A stretch of DNA of 64,000 nucleotides from Stygiobacter sp. (lineage in GTDB: Bacteria; Pseudomonadota; Alphaproteobacteria; Rhodospirillales; Magnetospirillaceae). Positions 25,061 to 34,369 of this stretch are shown here, piece after piece. The stretch's first letter is position 1, and each line of letters starts with the position of its first letter. The notes under the pieces are model-generated. The model was not told where the DNA came from. It did no database searches and saw only the letters and a program-made list of their open reading frames with translations. The position numbers and the translations under genes are program-made. Location: NCBI GenBank assembly GCA_006218045.1, contig VBWB01000002.1:62001-126000 (forward strand), in the 5' to 3' direction.

Positions 25061-26437
25061 ATGAGGAAAGCGTATTTGCTGGCGGGTGTTGCCGCCGTCG
25101 TCGCCGGTCTGGCTGCTCCCTTGGGCGCCTCGGCGGAAACGCTGGAGGAGGTTCTGGCTTCCGCTTATGCCACGAACCCTACATTGTTGGCCAGGCGCGC
25201 CCAGTTGCGTGCCTCGGACGAGGCGGTGCCGCAGGCATTGTCCAATTGGCGCCCCACGGTGACCTTCACCGGCGAGGTGGCGCGTGGTCGGTATGAAAGT
25301 AATACCAGTTCGCAAGGGCGCGAGCAGGGTCGTACGTCCCAAACCGGAACCCTGCTGGTGACTCAGTCGCTGTATCGCGGCGGTCGTACCGTGGCGGAGA
25401 CCCGCAAGGCCGAAGCCAGCGTGCTGGCCAATCGCGCCGATTTGCAGGTGAACGAACAGACCGTGCTGCTGAGCGCCGCCTCTTCCTACCTGGATGTGGT
25501 GCGTGACGAAGCGGTGTTGAACCTGAACATCAATAACGAGCAGGTTCTCCGCCGTCAGTTGGAAGCCGCGCAGGAACGGTTCCGTGTCGGCGAAATCACC
25601 CGGACCGACGTTAGTCAGGCCGAGGCTCGCTTGGCCGGCGCCATCGCTGATCGTGCCGCCGCCGAAGGGGCGTTGCAGAATTCGCGCGCCAAGTTCATCA
25701 CTGTCGTCGGACGTCCGGCGGAAAGGCCGGCAGCGCCCAAGCAGGCGGTGCCCGTGCCCGGTTCCTTCGATGAGATCAAGTCGGTCACCCTGGCCAAGAA
25801 TCCCAGCGTGATTTATTCGGATTGGACCGCCACGGCGGCCAAGCACGACATCGATTTGAAATTCGGTGAATTGTTGCCGGAAGTGTCGCTGGTGGGCGAA
25901 GCCAGCCGTGGCCACTCCACCTCGCAGCAGGGCAATGAGACCGAGACCCTGGAAGCGGCCCTGAAACTGAGCGTCCCCATTTACGAGGCGGGCGACGTTT
26001 ATTCCCAGGTCCGTGAAACCAAGCACACCTATGGTCGCCGCAAGATCGAGGCGGACAAGGCCCGCCGCGATGCGCTGGAAAGCGCCACCAAGGCTTGGGA
26101 AGACTTGGCGTCCAACCGTAGCAAGATCCGTTCGCTGGAAGCGCAGTTGCGCGCCTCGGAGATGGCCTTGGCCGGTGTCGAAGAGGAGGCCAAGGTCGGT
26201 TCGCGTACCGTTCTTGATGTTTTGAATGCGGAACAGGAACTGTTTACCGCTCGTGTCAATTTGGTGCGGGCACAACGTGACGAAACGGTCAGCGCCTATA
26301 CCTTGAAGTCGGCTTTGGGTGAAATGACCGCCGATGGATTGGCCTTGCCGGTAGAAGTGTACGACCCGACCAAGAACTATAACGATGTTCGCGATCGCTG
26401 GATCGGCACTGGGATCGAGCAAAAATACGACGAATAA
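25061..26437 (+). CDS. tolC: TolC-family outer membrane efflux protein
   Basis: A 458-residue outer-membrane channel subunit used by type I secretion and RND/ABC efflux pumps. The start at ATG 25061 gives a signal peptide (MRKAYLLAGVAAVVAGLAAP, cleavage near GASA-ET). Two repeats of the OEP family follow, with YATNPTLLARRAQLRA, QSLYRGGRTVAETRKAEA and VGEITRTDVSQAEARLAGA in the first and LSVPIYEAGDVYSQVRETKH and VGSRTVLDVLNAEQELFTAR in the second. Intact, monocistronic, with its own terminator. Confidence 0.95.
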   Translation: MRKAYLLAGVAAVVAGLAAPLGASAETLEEVLASAYATNPTLLARRAQLRASDEAVPQALSNWRPTVTFTGEVARGRYESNTSSQGREQGRTSQTGTLLVTQSLYRGGRTVAETRKAEASVLANRADLQVNEQTVLLSAASSYLDVVRDEAVLNLNINNEQVLRRQLEAAQERFRVGEITRTDVSQAEARLAGAIADRAAAEGALQNSRAKFITVVGRPAERPAAPKQAVPVPGSFDEIKSVTLAKNPSVIYSDWTATAAKHDIDLKFGELLPEVSLVGEASRGHSTSQQGNETETLEAALKLSVPIYEAGDVYSQVRETKHTYGRRKIEADKARRDALESATKAWEDLASNRSKIRSLEAQLRASEMALAGVEEEAKVGSRTVLDVLNAEQELFTARVNLVRAQRDETVSAYTLKSALGEMTADGLALPVEVYDPTKNYNDVRDRWIGTGIEQKYDE

Positions 26438-26444
26438 AATGGGG

Positions 26445-26468
26445 CGGGGGCTGGAAAGCCCCCGTTTT
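26445..26468 (+). terminator. Rho-independent terminator after tolC
   Basis: CGGGGGCT (26445-26452) pairs with AGCCCCCG (26457-26464), four-base loop, then TTTT. Confidence 0.85.
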
Positions 26469-26562
26469 CATTTGTAGGGCACGAATATCTTAATGATTTG
26501 TTCCGAATCGTTGGGCATTATCCCTAAAGATTAGGACCAGGGGATCATCGGACAGTCGAACC

Positions 26563-27216
<654 letters not shown>

Positions 27217-27237
27217 TCTCTGCCGGTCCGAGGACAA

Positions 27238-27270
27238 GGCGGCCTGGGCTTCCCGGGCCGCCATTCTTTT
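27238..27270 (+). terminator. Terminator between popZ and valS
   Basis: GGCGGCC at 27238-27244 pairs with GGCCGCC at 27256-27262, with an inner TGGG/CCCG pairing and a three-base loop, then ATTCTTTT. Confidence 0.75.
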
Positions 27271-27321
27271 GTCGCCGTCATCAATCACACCCGAAATCTG
27301 GATTAAAGGACCAATCCGGTC

Positions 27322-29988
27322 ATGCTGGACAAGACGTATCGCCCGTCAGAGGTTGAGCCCAAGCATTACGAGCAATGGGAGAATTCGGGGGCTTTCGCCG
27401 CCCGCACCGAGTCAAACCAATCGCCCTACACCATCATGATGCCGCCGCCGAACGTAACCGGCAGTCTGCATATGGGCCACGCACTGACTTTCACCTTGCA
27501 GGACGTCCTGATCCGTTATCACCGCATGGCCGGTCGTGACGCGCTATGGCAGCCGGGCACCGATCATGCCGGCATCGCCACCCAGATGGTGGTGGAGCGT
27601 CAATTGGAAGCCCAGGGTATCACCCGCCACGATCTTGGCCGCGACAAGTTCATCGAGCGCGTATGGGAATGGAAAGCCGAATCGGGGGGCACCATCACCC
27701 GCCAGCTGCGCCGCCTCGGCGCCTCGCCCGATTGGGCCAAGGAACGTTTCACCATGGACGAGGGGCTATCGGTCGCCGTCCGCAAGGTCTTCGTCACGCT
27801 TTACAAGCAGGGGCTGATCTATCGCGATAAGCGTTTGGTCAACTGGGATCCCAAGCTGCACACCGCCATTTCCGACCTGGAAGTGGAGCAGCGGGAAGTG
27901 AAGGGCCATATGTGGCACTTCAAGTACCCGGTCGAGGGCATGGCCGACACCTATATCACCGTCGCCACCACCCGCCCGGAAACCATGCTGGGCGACAGTG
28001 CCGTCGCCGTGCACCCCGAGGACGAGCGTTACACCCATCTGGTCGGCAAGATGGTGCGCCTGCCCATCGTCGGTCGCCTGATCCCCATCGTCGCCGATGA
28101 ATATTCCGACCCGACCAAGGGCACTGGCGCGGTCAAGATCACCCCGGCCCATGATTTCAACGATTTCGAGGTCGGCAAGCGGCACGATCTGCCGCAGATC
28201 AACATCCTGGACCGCGACGCCAAGCTGAACGACGAGGTGCCCGAGGACTATCGCGGCATGGATCGCTACGACGCCCGTAAAAAGGTGGTTGCGGCCATGG
28301 AAGAACTGGGCCTGCTCGACAAGATCGAACCCAATCCCCATACCGTTCCCTATGGAGATCGTTCCGGTGTCGTTATAGAGCCGTGGCTGACCGATCAATG
28401 GTACGTGGATGCCGCCACTTTGGCCAAACCGGCGCTGGAAGCGGTGGAAACCGGCAAGACCAAGTTCCACCCCAAGCATTGGGAAAACACTTATTACGAA
28501 TGGATGCGCAATATCCAGCCGTGGTGCGTGTCGCGCCAGATCTGGTGGGGACATCAGGTTCCCGCTTGGTACGGCCCCGATGGCCATGTCTTCGTCGAAG
28601 AGCAGGAAGCCGAGGCCAACGCCGCCGCCACCGCCCATTACGGCCACAGCGTCGAATTGGTCCGTGACACCGATGTGTTGGACACCTGGTTCTCGTCGGC
28701 GCTGTGGCCGTTCTCGACCCTGGGTTGGCCGGAACAGACGGCGGAACTGGCCCGTTATTATCCCACCGACGTGCTGGTCACCGGTTTCGATATCATCTTC
28801 TTCTGGGTTGCCCGCATGATGATGATGGGCATCCATTTCATGGGTGACGTGCCGTTCAAGGATATCTACATCCACGCCCTGGTCCGCGATGAGAAGGGTC
28901 AGAAGATGTCGAAGTCCAAGGGCAACGTCATCGATCCCCTGGATCTGATGGACAAGTATGGCTGCGACGCCGTGCGCTTCACCCTGGCCGCCTTGGCCGC
29001 CCAAGGCCGCGATATCAAGCTGGCTGAGGGGCGGGTCGAGGGCTATCGCAACTTCGCCACCAAGCTGTGGAACGCCGCGCGCTTCTGTCAGATGAACGAA
29101 TGCGCCCCGGTCGACGGATTTGATCCCACTGGGGTCAGGGAAATCGTCAACCGCTGGGTTGTCGGCAAGGTGGCGGAGACCGCCGACAAGGTGGCTCAGG
29201 CCTTGTCCGCTTATCGTTACGATGCCGCTGCCGGTGCCGCTTATCAGTTCGTGTGGGGAACCTTCTGCGACTGGTATCTGGAATTCGCCAAGCCCATCTT
29301 CAGCGGCAGCGACGAGGCGGCCAAGGCTGAAACCCGCGCCACCGCCGCCTGGGTATTGGATACCATCTTGCACATCCTCCATCCGTTCATGCCCTTCATC
29401 ACCGAGGAATTATGGGCGCAGATGGGCGACGGTCGCGACGTCAAGCTGATGTTGCGGCCTTGGCCGGCTCTGCCCGGCTTGCATGATGCGGCGGCGGAAG
29501 AAGAGATGGATTGGGTGGTGCGGATGATTTCCACCATTCGTGGCGTTCGTTCCGAAATGAACGTACCGCCGTCGACCCAGGTGGATTTGCTGGCCACCGG
29601 CCTGACGGCGACCAAAATGCAGTGGGCCAAGACCCATGCCGAACTGATCAACCGTCTGGCCCGCCTGGCGGTGCTGGAAACCGCCGCCGATCCGCAGCGG
29701 GTGGCCCGGGCTTTCTCGCACGGGGCGGCGCAGATGGTGGTGGACGAAGCCACCTTGGTTCTGCCCCTGGCCGGTGTCATCGACGTGGATAAGGAACGCG
29801 CTCGTCTGGAGAAGGAAATCATCCGCGTCGACGGTGAGGTCGCCAAGGTCGAGAAAAAGTTCGCCAATCCCGATTTCGTCGCCCGTGCCGCCCCCGAGGT
29901 GGTCGAGGAGAATCGCGAACGGCGCGAGGAATGGTTGGCGGCCAAGGCCAAGTTGCAAGAAGCGCTGCAGCGCCTGTCGGGCGCTTGA
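27322..29988 (+). CDS. valS: Valyl-tRNA synthetase
   Basis: An 888-residue class I synthetase. The HIGH motif reads HMGH at residues 50-53 and the KMSKS motif is at 528-532. The editing domain (about 200-350) has [20 protein letters not shown]. The C-terminal coiled coil (last about 65 residues) has [11 protein letters not shown]-type heptads, here [16 protein letters not shown]. Normal length. The ATG follows a weak AAAGGA site. Confidence 0.97.
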   Translation: MLDKTYRPSEVEPKHYEQWENSGAFAARTESNQSPYTIMMPPPNVTGSLHMGHALTFTLQDVLIRYHRMAGRDALWQPGTDHAGIATQMVVERQLEAQGITRHDLGRDKFIERVWEWKAESGGTITRQLRRLGASPDWAKERFTMDEGLSVAVRKVFVTLYKQGLIYRDKRLVNWDPKLHTAISDLEVEQREVKGHMWHFKYPVEGMADTYITVATTRPETMLGDSAVAVHPEDERYTHLVGKMVRLPIVGRLIPIVADEYSDPTKGTGAVKITPAHDFNDFEVGKRHDLPQINILDRDAKLNDEVPEDYRGMDRYDARKKVVAAMEELGLLDKIEPNPHTVPYGDRSGVVIEPWLTDQWYVDAATLAKPALEAVETGKTKFHPKHWENTYYEWMRNIQPWCVSRQIWWGHQVPAWYGPDGHVFVEEQEAEANAAATAHYGHSVELVRDTDVLDTWFSSALWPFSTLGWPEQTAELARYYPTDVLVTGFDIIFFWVARMMMMGIHFMGDVPFKDIYIHALVRDEKGQKMSKSKGNVIDPLDLMDKYGCDAVRFTLAALAAQGRDIKLAEGRVEGYRNFATKLWNAARFCQMNECAPVDGFDPTGVREIVNRWVVGKVAETADKVAQALSAYRYDAAAGAAYQFVWGTFCDWYLEFAKPIFSGSDEAAKAETRATAAWVLDTILHILHPFMPFITEELWAQMGDGRDVKLMLRPWPALPGLHDAAAEEEMDWVVRMISTIRGVRSEMNVPPSTQVDLLATGLTATKMQWAKTHAELINRLARLAVLETAADPQRVARAFSHGAAQMVVDEATLVLPLAGVIDVDKERARLEKEIIRVDGEVAKVEKKFANPDFVARAAPEVVEENRERREEWLAAKAKLQEALQRLSGA

Positions 29989-29998
29989 CCTGCTCGGG

Positions 29999-30023
29999 AA
30001 AGAGAGGCTTCGGCCTCTCTTTT
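29999..30023 (+). terminator. Rho-independent terminator after valS
   Basis: AGAGAGGC (30001-30008), tetraloop TTCG, GCCTCTCT (30013-30020), flanked by AA and TTT for a ten-pair stem with a T run. Confidence 0.85.
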
Positions 30024-30109
30024 CATTTCCGCTGTCGCCTCGAGGCGTCGGTCGTGATATCACCGAGCCCAACCGCTAGTGGCGGAGCATAAAAGGCCGG
30101 GGAGGCCAC

Positions 30110-32029
30110 GTGTCGGATTTCGCTCAACGCCTGACCAGGGCCTTGACCATTCGCTATGTCGCCGTGCTGGTGATCATCGGCGCGCTGGCTGTCGGCTCGT
30201 TCCTGGGGCTGGTGCGGGTGCTGATGGACGCGGAAAGCGGTACGGCCATCGTCAACGCTTCGGCTCGCCAGCGGGCCTTGGTCGAGCGTGCTGCCGATCT
30301 GGCGACGCAAGTGCAAGCCGGCGGCGCCCAGGCCGGCAAGATCGAGCAGGATTTGCAGACCACCTTGGACCGCCTGGAAACCGTTCATTTGGGTTTGCTG
30401 CAAGGCATGCCGGAATTGAAACGTCCACAACTGCCCGTCGGGCGGGTAAAGGCCTTGTATTTCGGGCCCGACGGCGCCTTGGACGCGGATTTGCGACTGT
30501 TCTTGCAACATGGTCGTGGCGTGATGGTGACACGCCGCGGTGACGCGGCCATGGCAGGCGATGTGATCGCCATGGTCGAGGCGGTGAAGGGACGGTTGGG
30601 CCGGCAATTGGACGGGTTGACCGGGCTTTATCAGCAAGAGAACCTGGATCGCCTGCGCCATATGTTCGGCTATCACGCCGCTGTCGTCGCTTTGGTTTTA
30701 TTTTTGCTGGTCCTGTCGGCGGCGGCGGTGTTTCGTCCCATGGTCGCACGCATCCGCGATGATCTGGGTGAACGCCTGCGCATCGAGAAAAACCTGCGTG
30801 AATCGGAAGATCGCCTGTGGCGCATGTTGCAGGAAAGTCCCGTCGGTGTTTCCGCCTCGCGTCGCAAGGACGGTCTGGTGGTCTTCGCCAATGCACGGTT
30901 TTGCGAAATCCTGCGCACCGAGGTGAAGAGTTTATTGGGCCAACGGGCCCGCAATCTGTACGTGGACAATCAGCAATTATCCGACATCGTTTCCGAGTTG
31001 AAGGATAAGGGCGAAATCAACGACGCCGAGGTCGAGTTCCGCCGCTTCAACGGCGAGCCGTTTCACAGCCTGTTGACGGTCAAAGCGTCGCATTTCGAGG
31101 GTGAACCGGTCAATCTGGCCTGGATCTACGACATTTCCGCCATGAAGGCGGCGGAAGAAAAGCTGAAGCTGACCGCCAAGGTGGTGGAAAGCGCCAGCGA
31201 AGCGGTGGTCATCACCAATGCCTATAACGAAATCGAATATGTGAACCCGGCCTTCACCGCCATTACCGAATACACGGCGGAGGAGGTGTTGGGGCAAAAC
31301 CCGGCGCTGTGGCGCTCTGGCCGCCATGATGTCGAGTTTTATCAAGCCATGTGGGCGGCATTGAATGAAGTGGGACGCTGGCGTGGTGAAATCTGGAATC
31401 GCCGCAAGTCGGGTGAGTTCTATGCCGAGTGGCTGTCCATCGTCGCCATCAAGGACGATTCCGGCGTTGTCAGCCACTATATCGCCATATTTTCCGACAT
31501 CACCCATCGCAAGGAAGACGAGGAACGGGTGTGGCGGCAGGCCAATTTCGACGCCCTGACCGGCTTGCCCAATCGCGCCTTGTTCGTCGATCGCCTCAGT
31601 CAGGCCATCCGCCAGTCCAAGCGCGACGGCAAGAAATTCGCTCTGTTCTTCATCGACCTCGATGGCTTCAAACAGGTCAATGACAGCCTGGGCCACGCCG
31701 CCGGCGACCTGCTGTTGCAACAGACCGCCCAGCGTCTGGTTGATTGCGTCCGGTCATCGGATACGGTCGCCCGCTTAGCCGGCGATGAATTCACCTGCAT
31801 TGTTCAGGGCGTGCATGACAGCGACGATACCTCCATGGTGGCGCGCAAGATTCTGGAGCGGCTGTCCCAGCCGTTCGACTTGGACGGCAAACCCGCCCAT
31901 GTGCAGGGATCGGTCGGCATCGCTCTTTACCCGGACGATGGCGCCGATGGGACCGAACTGCTGAAGATGGCCGACGAGGCCATGTACCGGGTCAAGCGCC
32001 GGGGCAAGAACAACTTCGAGTTTGCGTGA
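30110..32029 (+). CDS. Membrane-bound PAS-PAS-GGDEF diguanylate cyclase
   Basis: A 639-residue sensor. Residues from about 15 to 40 form a first membrane helix, then a periplasmic PilJ-like region (NASARQRALVERAADLA), a second helix (VVALVLFLLVLSAAAVF, near 190-206), two PAS domains (about 235-345 and 355-470; the second has NEIEYVNPAFTAITEYTAEEVLG) and a C-terminal GGDEF domain. The signature reads RLAGDEF, with a Gly-to-Ala change compatible with activity in known enzymes. An I-site RSSD lies five residues before it. No EAL domain. The frame begins at GTG 30110 after GGGGAGG. Confidence 0.9.
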   Translation: MSDFAQRLTRALTIRYVAVLVIIGALAVGSFLGLVRVLMDAESGTAIVNASARQRALVERAADLATQVQAGGAQAGKIEQDLQTTLDRLETVHLGLLQGMPELKRPQLPVGRVKALYFGPDGALDADLRLFLQHGRGVMVTRRGDAAMAGDVIAMVEAVKGRLGRQLDGLTGLYQQENLDRLRHMFGYHAAVVALVLFLLVLSAAAVFRPMVARIRDDLGERLRIEKNLRESEDRLWRMLQESPVGVSASRRKDGLVVFANARFCEILRTEVKSLLGQRARNLYVDNQQLSDIVSELKDKGEINDAEVEFRRFNGEPFHSLLTVKASHFEGEPVNLAWIYDISAMKAAEEKLKLTAKVVESASEAVVITNAYNEIEYVNPAFTAITEYTAEEVLGQNPALWRSGRHDVEFYQAMWAALNEVGRWRGEIWNRRKSGEFYAEWLSIVAIKDDSGVVSHYIAIFSDITHRKEDEERVWRQANFDALTGLPNRALFVDRLSQAIRQSKRDGKKFALFFIDLDGFKQVNDSLGHAAGDLLLQQTAQRLVDCVRSSDTVARLAGDEFTCIVQGVHDSDDTSMVARKILERLSQPFDLDGKPAHVQGSVGIALYPDDGADGTELLKMADEAMYRVKRRGKNNFEFA

Positions 32030-32038
32030 GATTGGGGG

Positions 32039-32458
32039 CTAATTCAGGCTGCGCAGGAACGGCTTATAGGGCCGGTCATTGTTGCGGATGTGCTCCAACA
32101 GCCAGGATTTCAGGAAATCCGCGGTCTCGGCGATGATGGTGGCCAAGTCCTTTTCACCGTCATCGCTGCGCAGGCGCGCGCTTAAGGCTTCGGCTTCGCG
32201 AATCAGGCGTTCATGTTCGGCCTTGTGCACCACCAGGGCCGGGTAGCCATGGCGGTCGAGCATGCGCTCTTCCGCCAGGAAGTGGGCGCGGGTGCGCAAG
32301 ATCAGTCGGTCAAGGCTGTCGGCCAGGTGGGGCGGAGACGATTGGCTTTCGACCAGGGTGAGGAAATGGTTGCACATTTCCATCAGGTCGCGGTGATCGG
32401 CGTCCATGGCGGGAACCCCCAACTCGTACTCGCCGGTCCATTCCAGGAATAAGGCCAT
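32039..32458 (-). CDS. Bacteriohemerythrin
   Basis: A 139-residue oxygen-binding protein with a non-heme di-iron centre. Iron ligands are seen at DADH, HFLAEE, HKAEH and HIRNND, with MCNHF for the early histidine. I start at the ATG at 32458 (MALFLEWTGEYELGV, the family N-terminus), not at an upstream extension. It is convergent with the diguanylate cyclase, the stops 9 bases apart. Possibly an O2 store, carrier or sensor. Confidence 0.92.
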   Translation of the reverse strand: MALFLEWTGEYELGVPAMDADHRDLMEMCNHFLTLVESQSSPPHLADSLDRLILRTRAHFLAEERMLDRHGYPALVVHKAEHERLIREAEALSARLRSDDGEKDLATIIAETADFLKSWLLEHIRNNDRPYKPFLRSLN

Positions 32459-32506
32459 GATCGCTCCCGAACCATTCAGATGGATGCCCACGTTAGGTCA
32501 AAATGC

Positions 32507-33148
32507 TTAAGACTTGATGGAATCCAGCAAGGTCTCCAGCGCCCGATGGAACATGGCCTCGGTCAGCCGCCCGGTATTGGTGTTGTAACGGGAGCAATGA
32601 TAGCTGTCGACCATGACCAGCCCCTCACTCAAACGGTGCAGGGCGCCGTGGGCGAAGGGGTGCGCGCTTTTCTTCAGCCCCAAGGTGGTCAGCGCCACCT
32701 CGTGAGCGTTGCGACCGATGGCGAACAGGGCGCGGAGATGAGGCATGGCGGCCAGTTCCTGGCCCAGGAATGGCAGGCAGGCCTTGAACTCCGCCGGCAA
32801 GGGCTTGTTCTCGGGCGGCACGCAGCGTACCGCATTGCAGATGCGGGCGCCGACCAGCTCAAATCCGTCCTCGGGATCGGCGCGGTACTCGCCCCAGGCC
32901 AGGCCGTATTTCAACAAGCTGGAATATAAAAGATCACCGGCATAATCGCCGGTGAACGGGCGCCCGGTGCGGTTGGCCCCGCGCAGGCCTGGGGCTAGGC
33001 CAATGAACAGGATGCGAGCATCCAGACCGCCGAACGATGCCACCGGGGCATTATGCCAGTCGGGAAAAGCGGCCTGATTGGCCCGGCGGAAATCGACCAG
33101 ACGCGGACAGCGGCGGCAATCGACCGCCGGACCGGTGAAGAGGGTCAC
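32507..33148 (-). CDS. Uracil-DNA glycosylase, UDGb/family 5 type
   Basis: A 213-residue Fe-S DNA repair enzyme. Cysteine motif CRRCPRL near residue 11, the catalytic-site motif GLAPGLRGANRTGRPFTGDY, and the later DSYHCSRYNTNTGRLT are family marks; the cluster ligands also include cysteines in ICNAVRCVPP. Start GTG at 33148 overlaps the NYN protein's stop as GTGA, so the two are coupled. Confidence 0.92.
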   Translation of the reverse strand: MTLFTGPAVDCRRCPRLVDFRRANQAAFPDWHNAPVASFGGLDARILFIGLAPGLRGANRTGRPFTGDYAGDLLYSSLLKYGLAWGEYRADPEDGFELVGARICNAVRCVPPENKPLPAEFKACLPFLGQELAAMPHLRALFAIGRNAHEVALTTLGLKKSAHPFAHGALHRLSEGLVMVDSYHCSRYNTNTGRLTEAMFHRALETLLDSIKS

Positions 33149-33726
33149 TGGTCGTCGCCGTAATGACGGTCGTCGCGGTGATGCCCACCACGACCGATGA
33201 TGCTTTCCAGATCCAGCAATTCCAGGAAGCTGTCGGCTTGGCGGCGCAATTCGTCGGCGACCATGGGCGGCTGCGAACGCACGGTGGAGACCACGGTGAC
33301 GCGTACGCCCTTGCGCTGGATCGCCTCGACCAACCGGCGGAAATCGCCATCGCCGGAAAACAGCACCACATGATCCAGATGCGGGGCCATCTCCATGACG
33401 TCGATGGCCAGTTCGATGTCCATATTGCCTTTGATCTTACGCCGTCCGGCGGCGTCGGTGAATTCCTTGGTCGGCTTGGTCACCATGGTGTAGCCGTTGT
33501 AATCCAGCCAATCCACCAACGGGCGGATGGGCGAGTATTCCTGATCCTCGACCAGGGCGGTATAGTAGAAGGCGCGGATCAGTCGGCCCTTGGTGGCGAA
33601 ATGATCAAGCAGGCGTTTGTAATCGATATCGAAGCCCAAGGCCTTGGCCGCGGCGTAAAGGTTGGAGCCATCGATGAACAGGCCGACCCGTTCCGAATCA
33701 TAGAAATGCATGGTGTATCCGATCAT
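33145..33726 (-). CDS. NYN domain protein (LabA/DUF88, PIN-like RNase fold)
   Basis: A 193-residue protein. The PIN-like NYN fold has the acidic residues in GLFIDGSNLY, KGNMDIELAIDVME and LFSGDGDFRRLVEAIQRKG. The C-terminal tail GRGGHHRDDRHYGDD is rich in His and Asp. An alternative start is ATG 33711. A nuclease activity is known or suspected for the family but the target is unknown. Divergent from rpoZ and coupled to the UDG gene. Confidence 0.88.
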   Translation of the reverse strand: MIGYTMHFYDSERVGLFIDGSNLYAAAKALGFDIDYKRLLDHFATKGRLIRAFYYTALVEDQEYSPIRPLVDWLDYNGYTMVTKPTKEFTDAAGRRKIKGNMDIELAIDVMEMAPHLDHVVLFSGDGDFRRLVEAIQRKGVRVTVVSTVRSQPPMVADELRRQADSFLELLDLESIIGRGGHHRDDRHYGDDQ

Positions 33727-33815
33727 GGAAATGATTTTTGTGGCAATGCGGACAAGGTAGGGGTTGCATGGTTTTGCCGCAAGAACAAAGCGGAAAGGGA
33801 GAGGTGGTTACGCTC

Positions 33816-33843
33816 TTGCTTTCAGGGCCAACGCCGCTATATA
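33816..33843 (+). promoter_or_regulatory. Putative sigma-70 promoter of rpoZ
   Basis: TTGCTT at 33816-33821 and TATATA at 33838-33843, 16-base spacer, 48 bases before the rpoZ ATG. Confidence 0.55.
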
Positions 33844-33890
33844 AACTACACTCTTTTGCGCATGCACATTGATGAAATGAAGGACGGTCC

Positions 33891-34277
33891 ATGGCCCGCG
33901 TAACGGTTGAAGATTGCGTCACCAAGATTCCCAACCGCTTTGAGCTGGTTTTGATTGCGGCGCAGCGCGCCCGCGACATCTCGACCGGTGGCCGCATCAC
34001 GGTTGAACGCGACAACGATAAGAACCCGGTGGTTGCCCTGCGCGAGATCGCCGAGGACACGGTTGAGCTGGACCATCTGCGCAACGCCCTGGTCACCGGC
34101 CTGCAAAAGCATGTCGAGGTCGATGAGCCCGAGGAAGACGAACTGGAAGCCTTCATGCCGGAAAACGACATGGGCTTCGAGAACATCGCTTCCGATGAAG
34201 ACCTGGAAGATGGCGGCATGACCGTCACCGACGATCCCATGGACTTCGCCGGCGAACTGCCCGACGGCGACGAGTAA
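33891..34277 (+). CDS. rpoZ: RNA polymerase omega subunit
   Basis: A 128-residue subunit that helps RNA polymerase assembly and is part of the ppGpp response in proteobacteria. [20 protein letters not shown] and [10 protein letters not shown] are the signature; [13 protein letters not shown] follows. The C-terminal acidic extension (from about residue 80) is typical of alphaproteobacteria. Upstream of the (p)ppGpp gene as in many relatives. Confidence 0.96.
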   Translation: MARVTVEDCVTKIPNRFELVLIAAQRARDISTGGRITVERDNDKNPVVALREIAEDTVELDHLRNALVTGLQKHVEVDEPEEDELEAFMPENDMGFENIASDEDLEDGGMTVTDDPMDFAGELPDGDE

Positions 34278-34291
34278 GGACCAGGAGTGGT

Positions 34292-34368
34292 GCTCATGGC
34301 GAGCAACCCGCGCCATGAGCTGCCGCACCTTGCCATCAAGGGTTGCCGCCGGCTGGAGGTGTCAACCC
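34292..34368 (+). promoter_or_regulatory. Structured leader of the (p)ppGpp gene (possible switch)
   Basis: Hairpin H1: GCTCATGGCG (34292-34301) with CGCCATGAGC (34311-34320), ten perfect pairs, loop AGCAACCCG. The downstream GGGTTGC (34340-34346) can pair either with the H1 loop bases GCAACCC (34303-34309, a pseudoknot) or with CAACCC (34363-34368), the latter enclosing the GGAGGT ribosome site (34355-34360). The two are mutually exclusive. No T run. Confidence 0.5.
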
Positions 34369-34369
34369 G

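Noticed and set aside
24870-25064. 64-residue frame upstream of tolC
   Set aside because: Overlaps the tolC promoter and start, has no ribosome site, and looks like chance.
30054-30063. GTGATATCAC palindrome before the diguanylate cyclase
   Set aside because: Ten bases only, with no supporting promoter elements; expected by chance.
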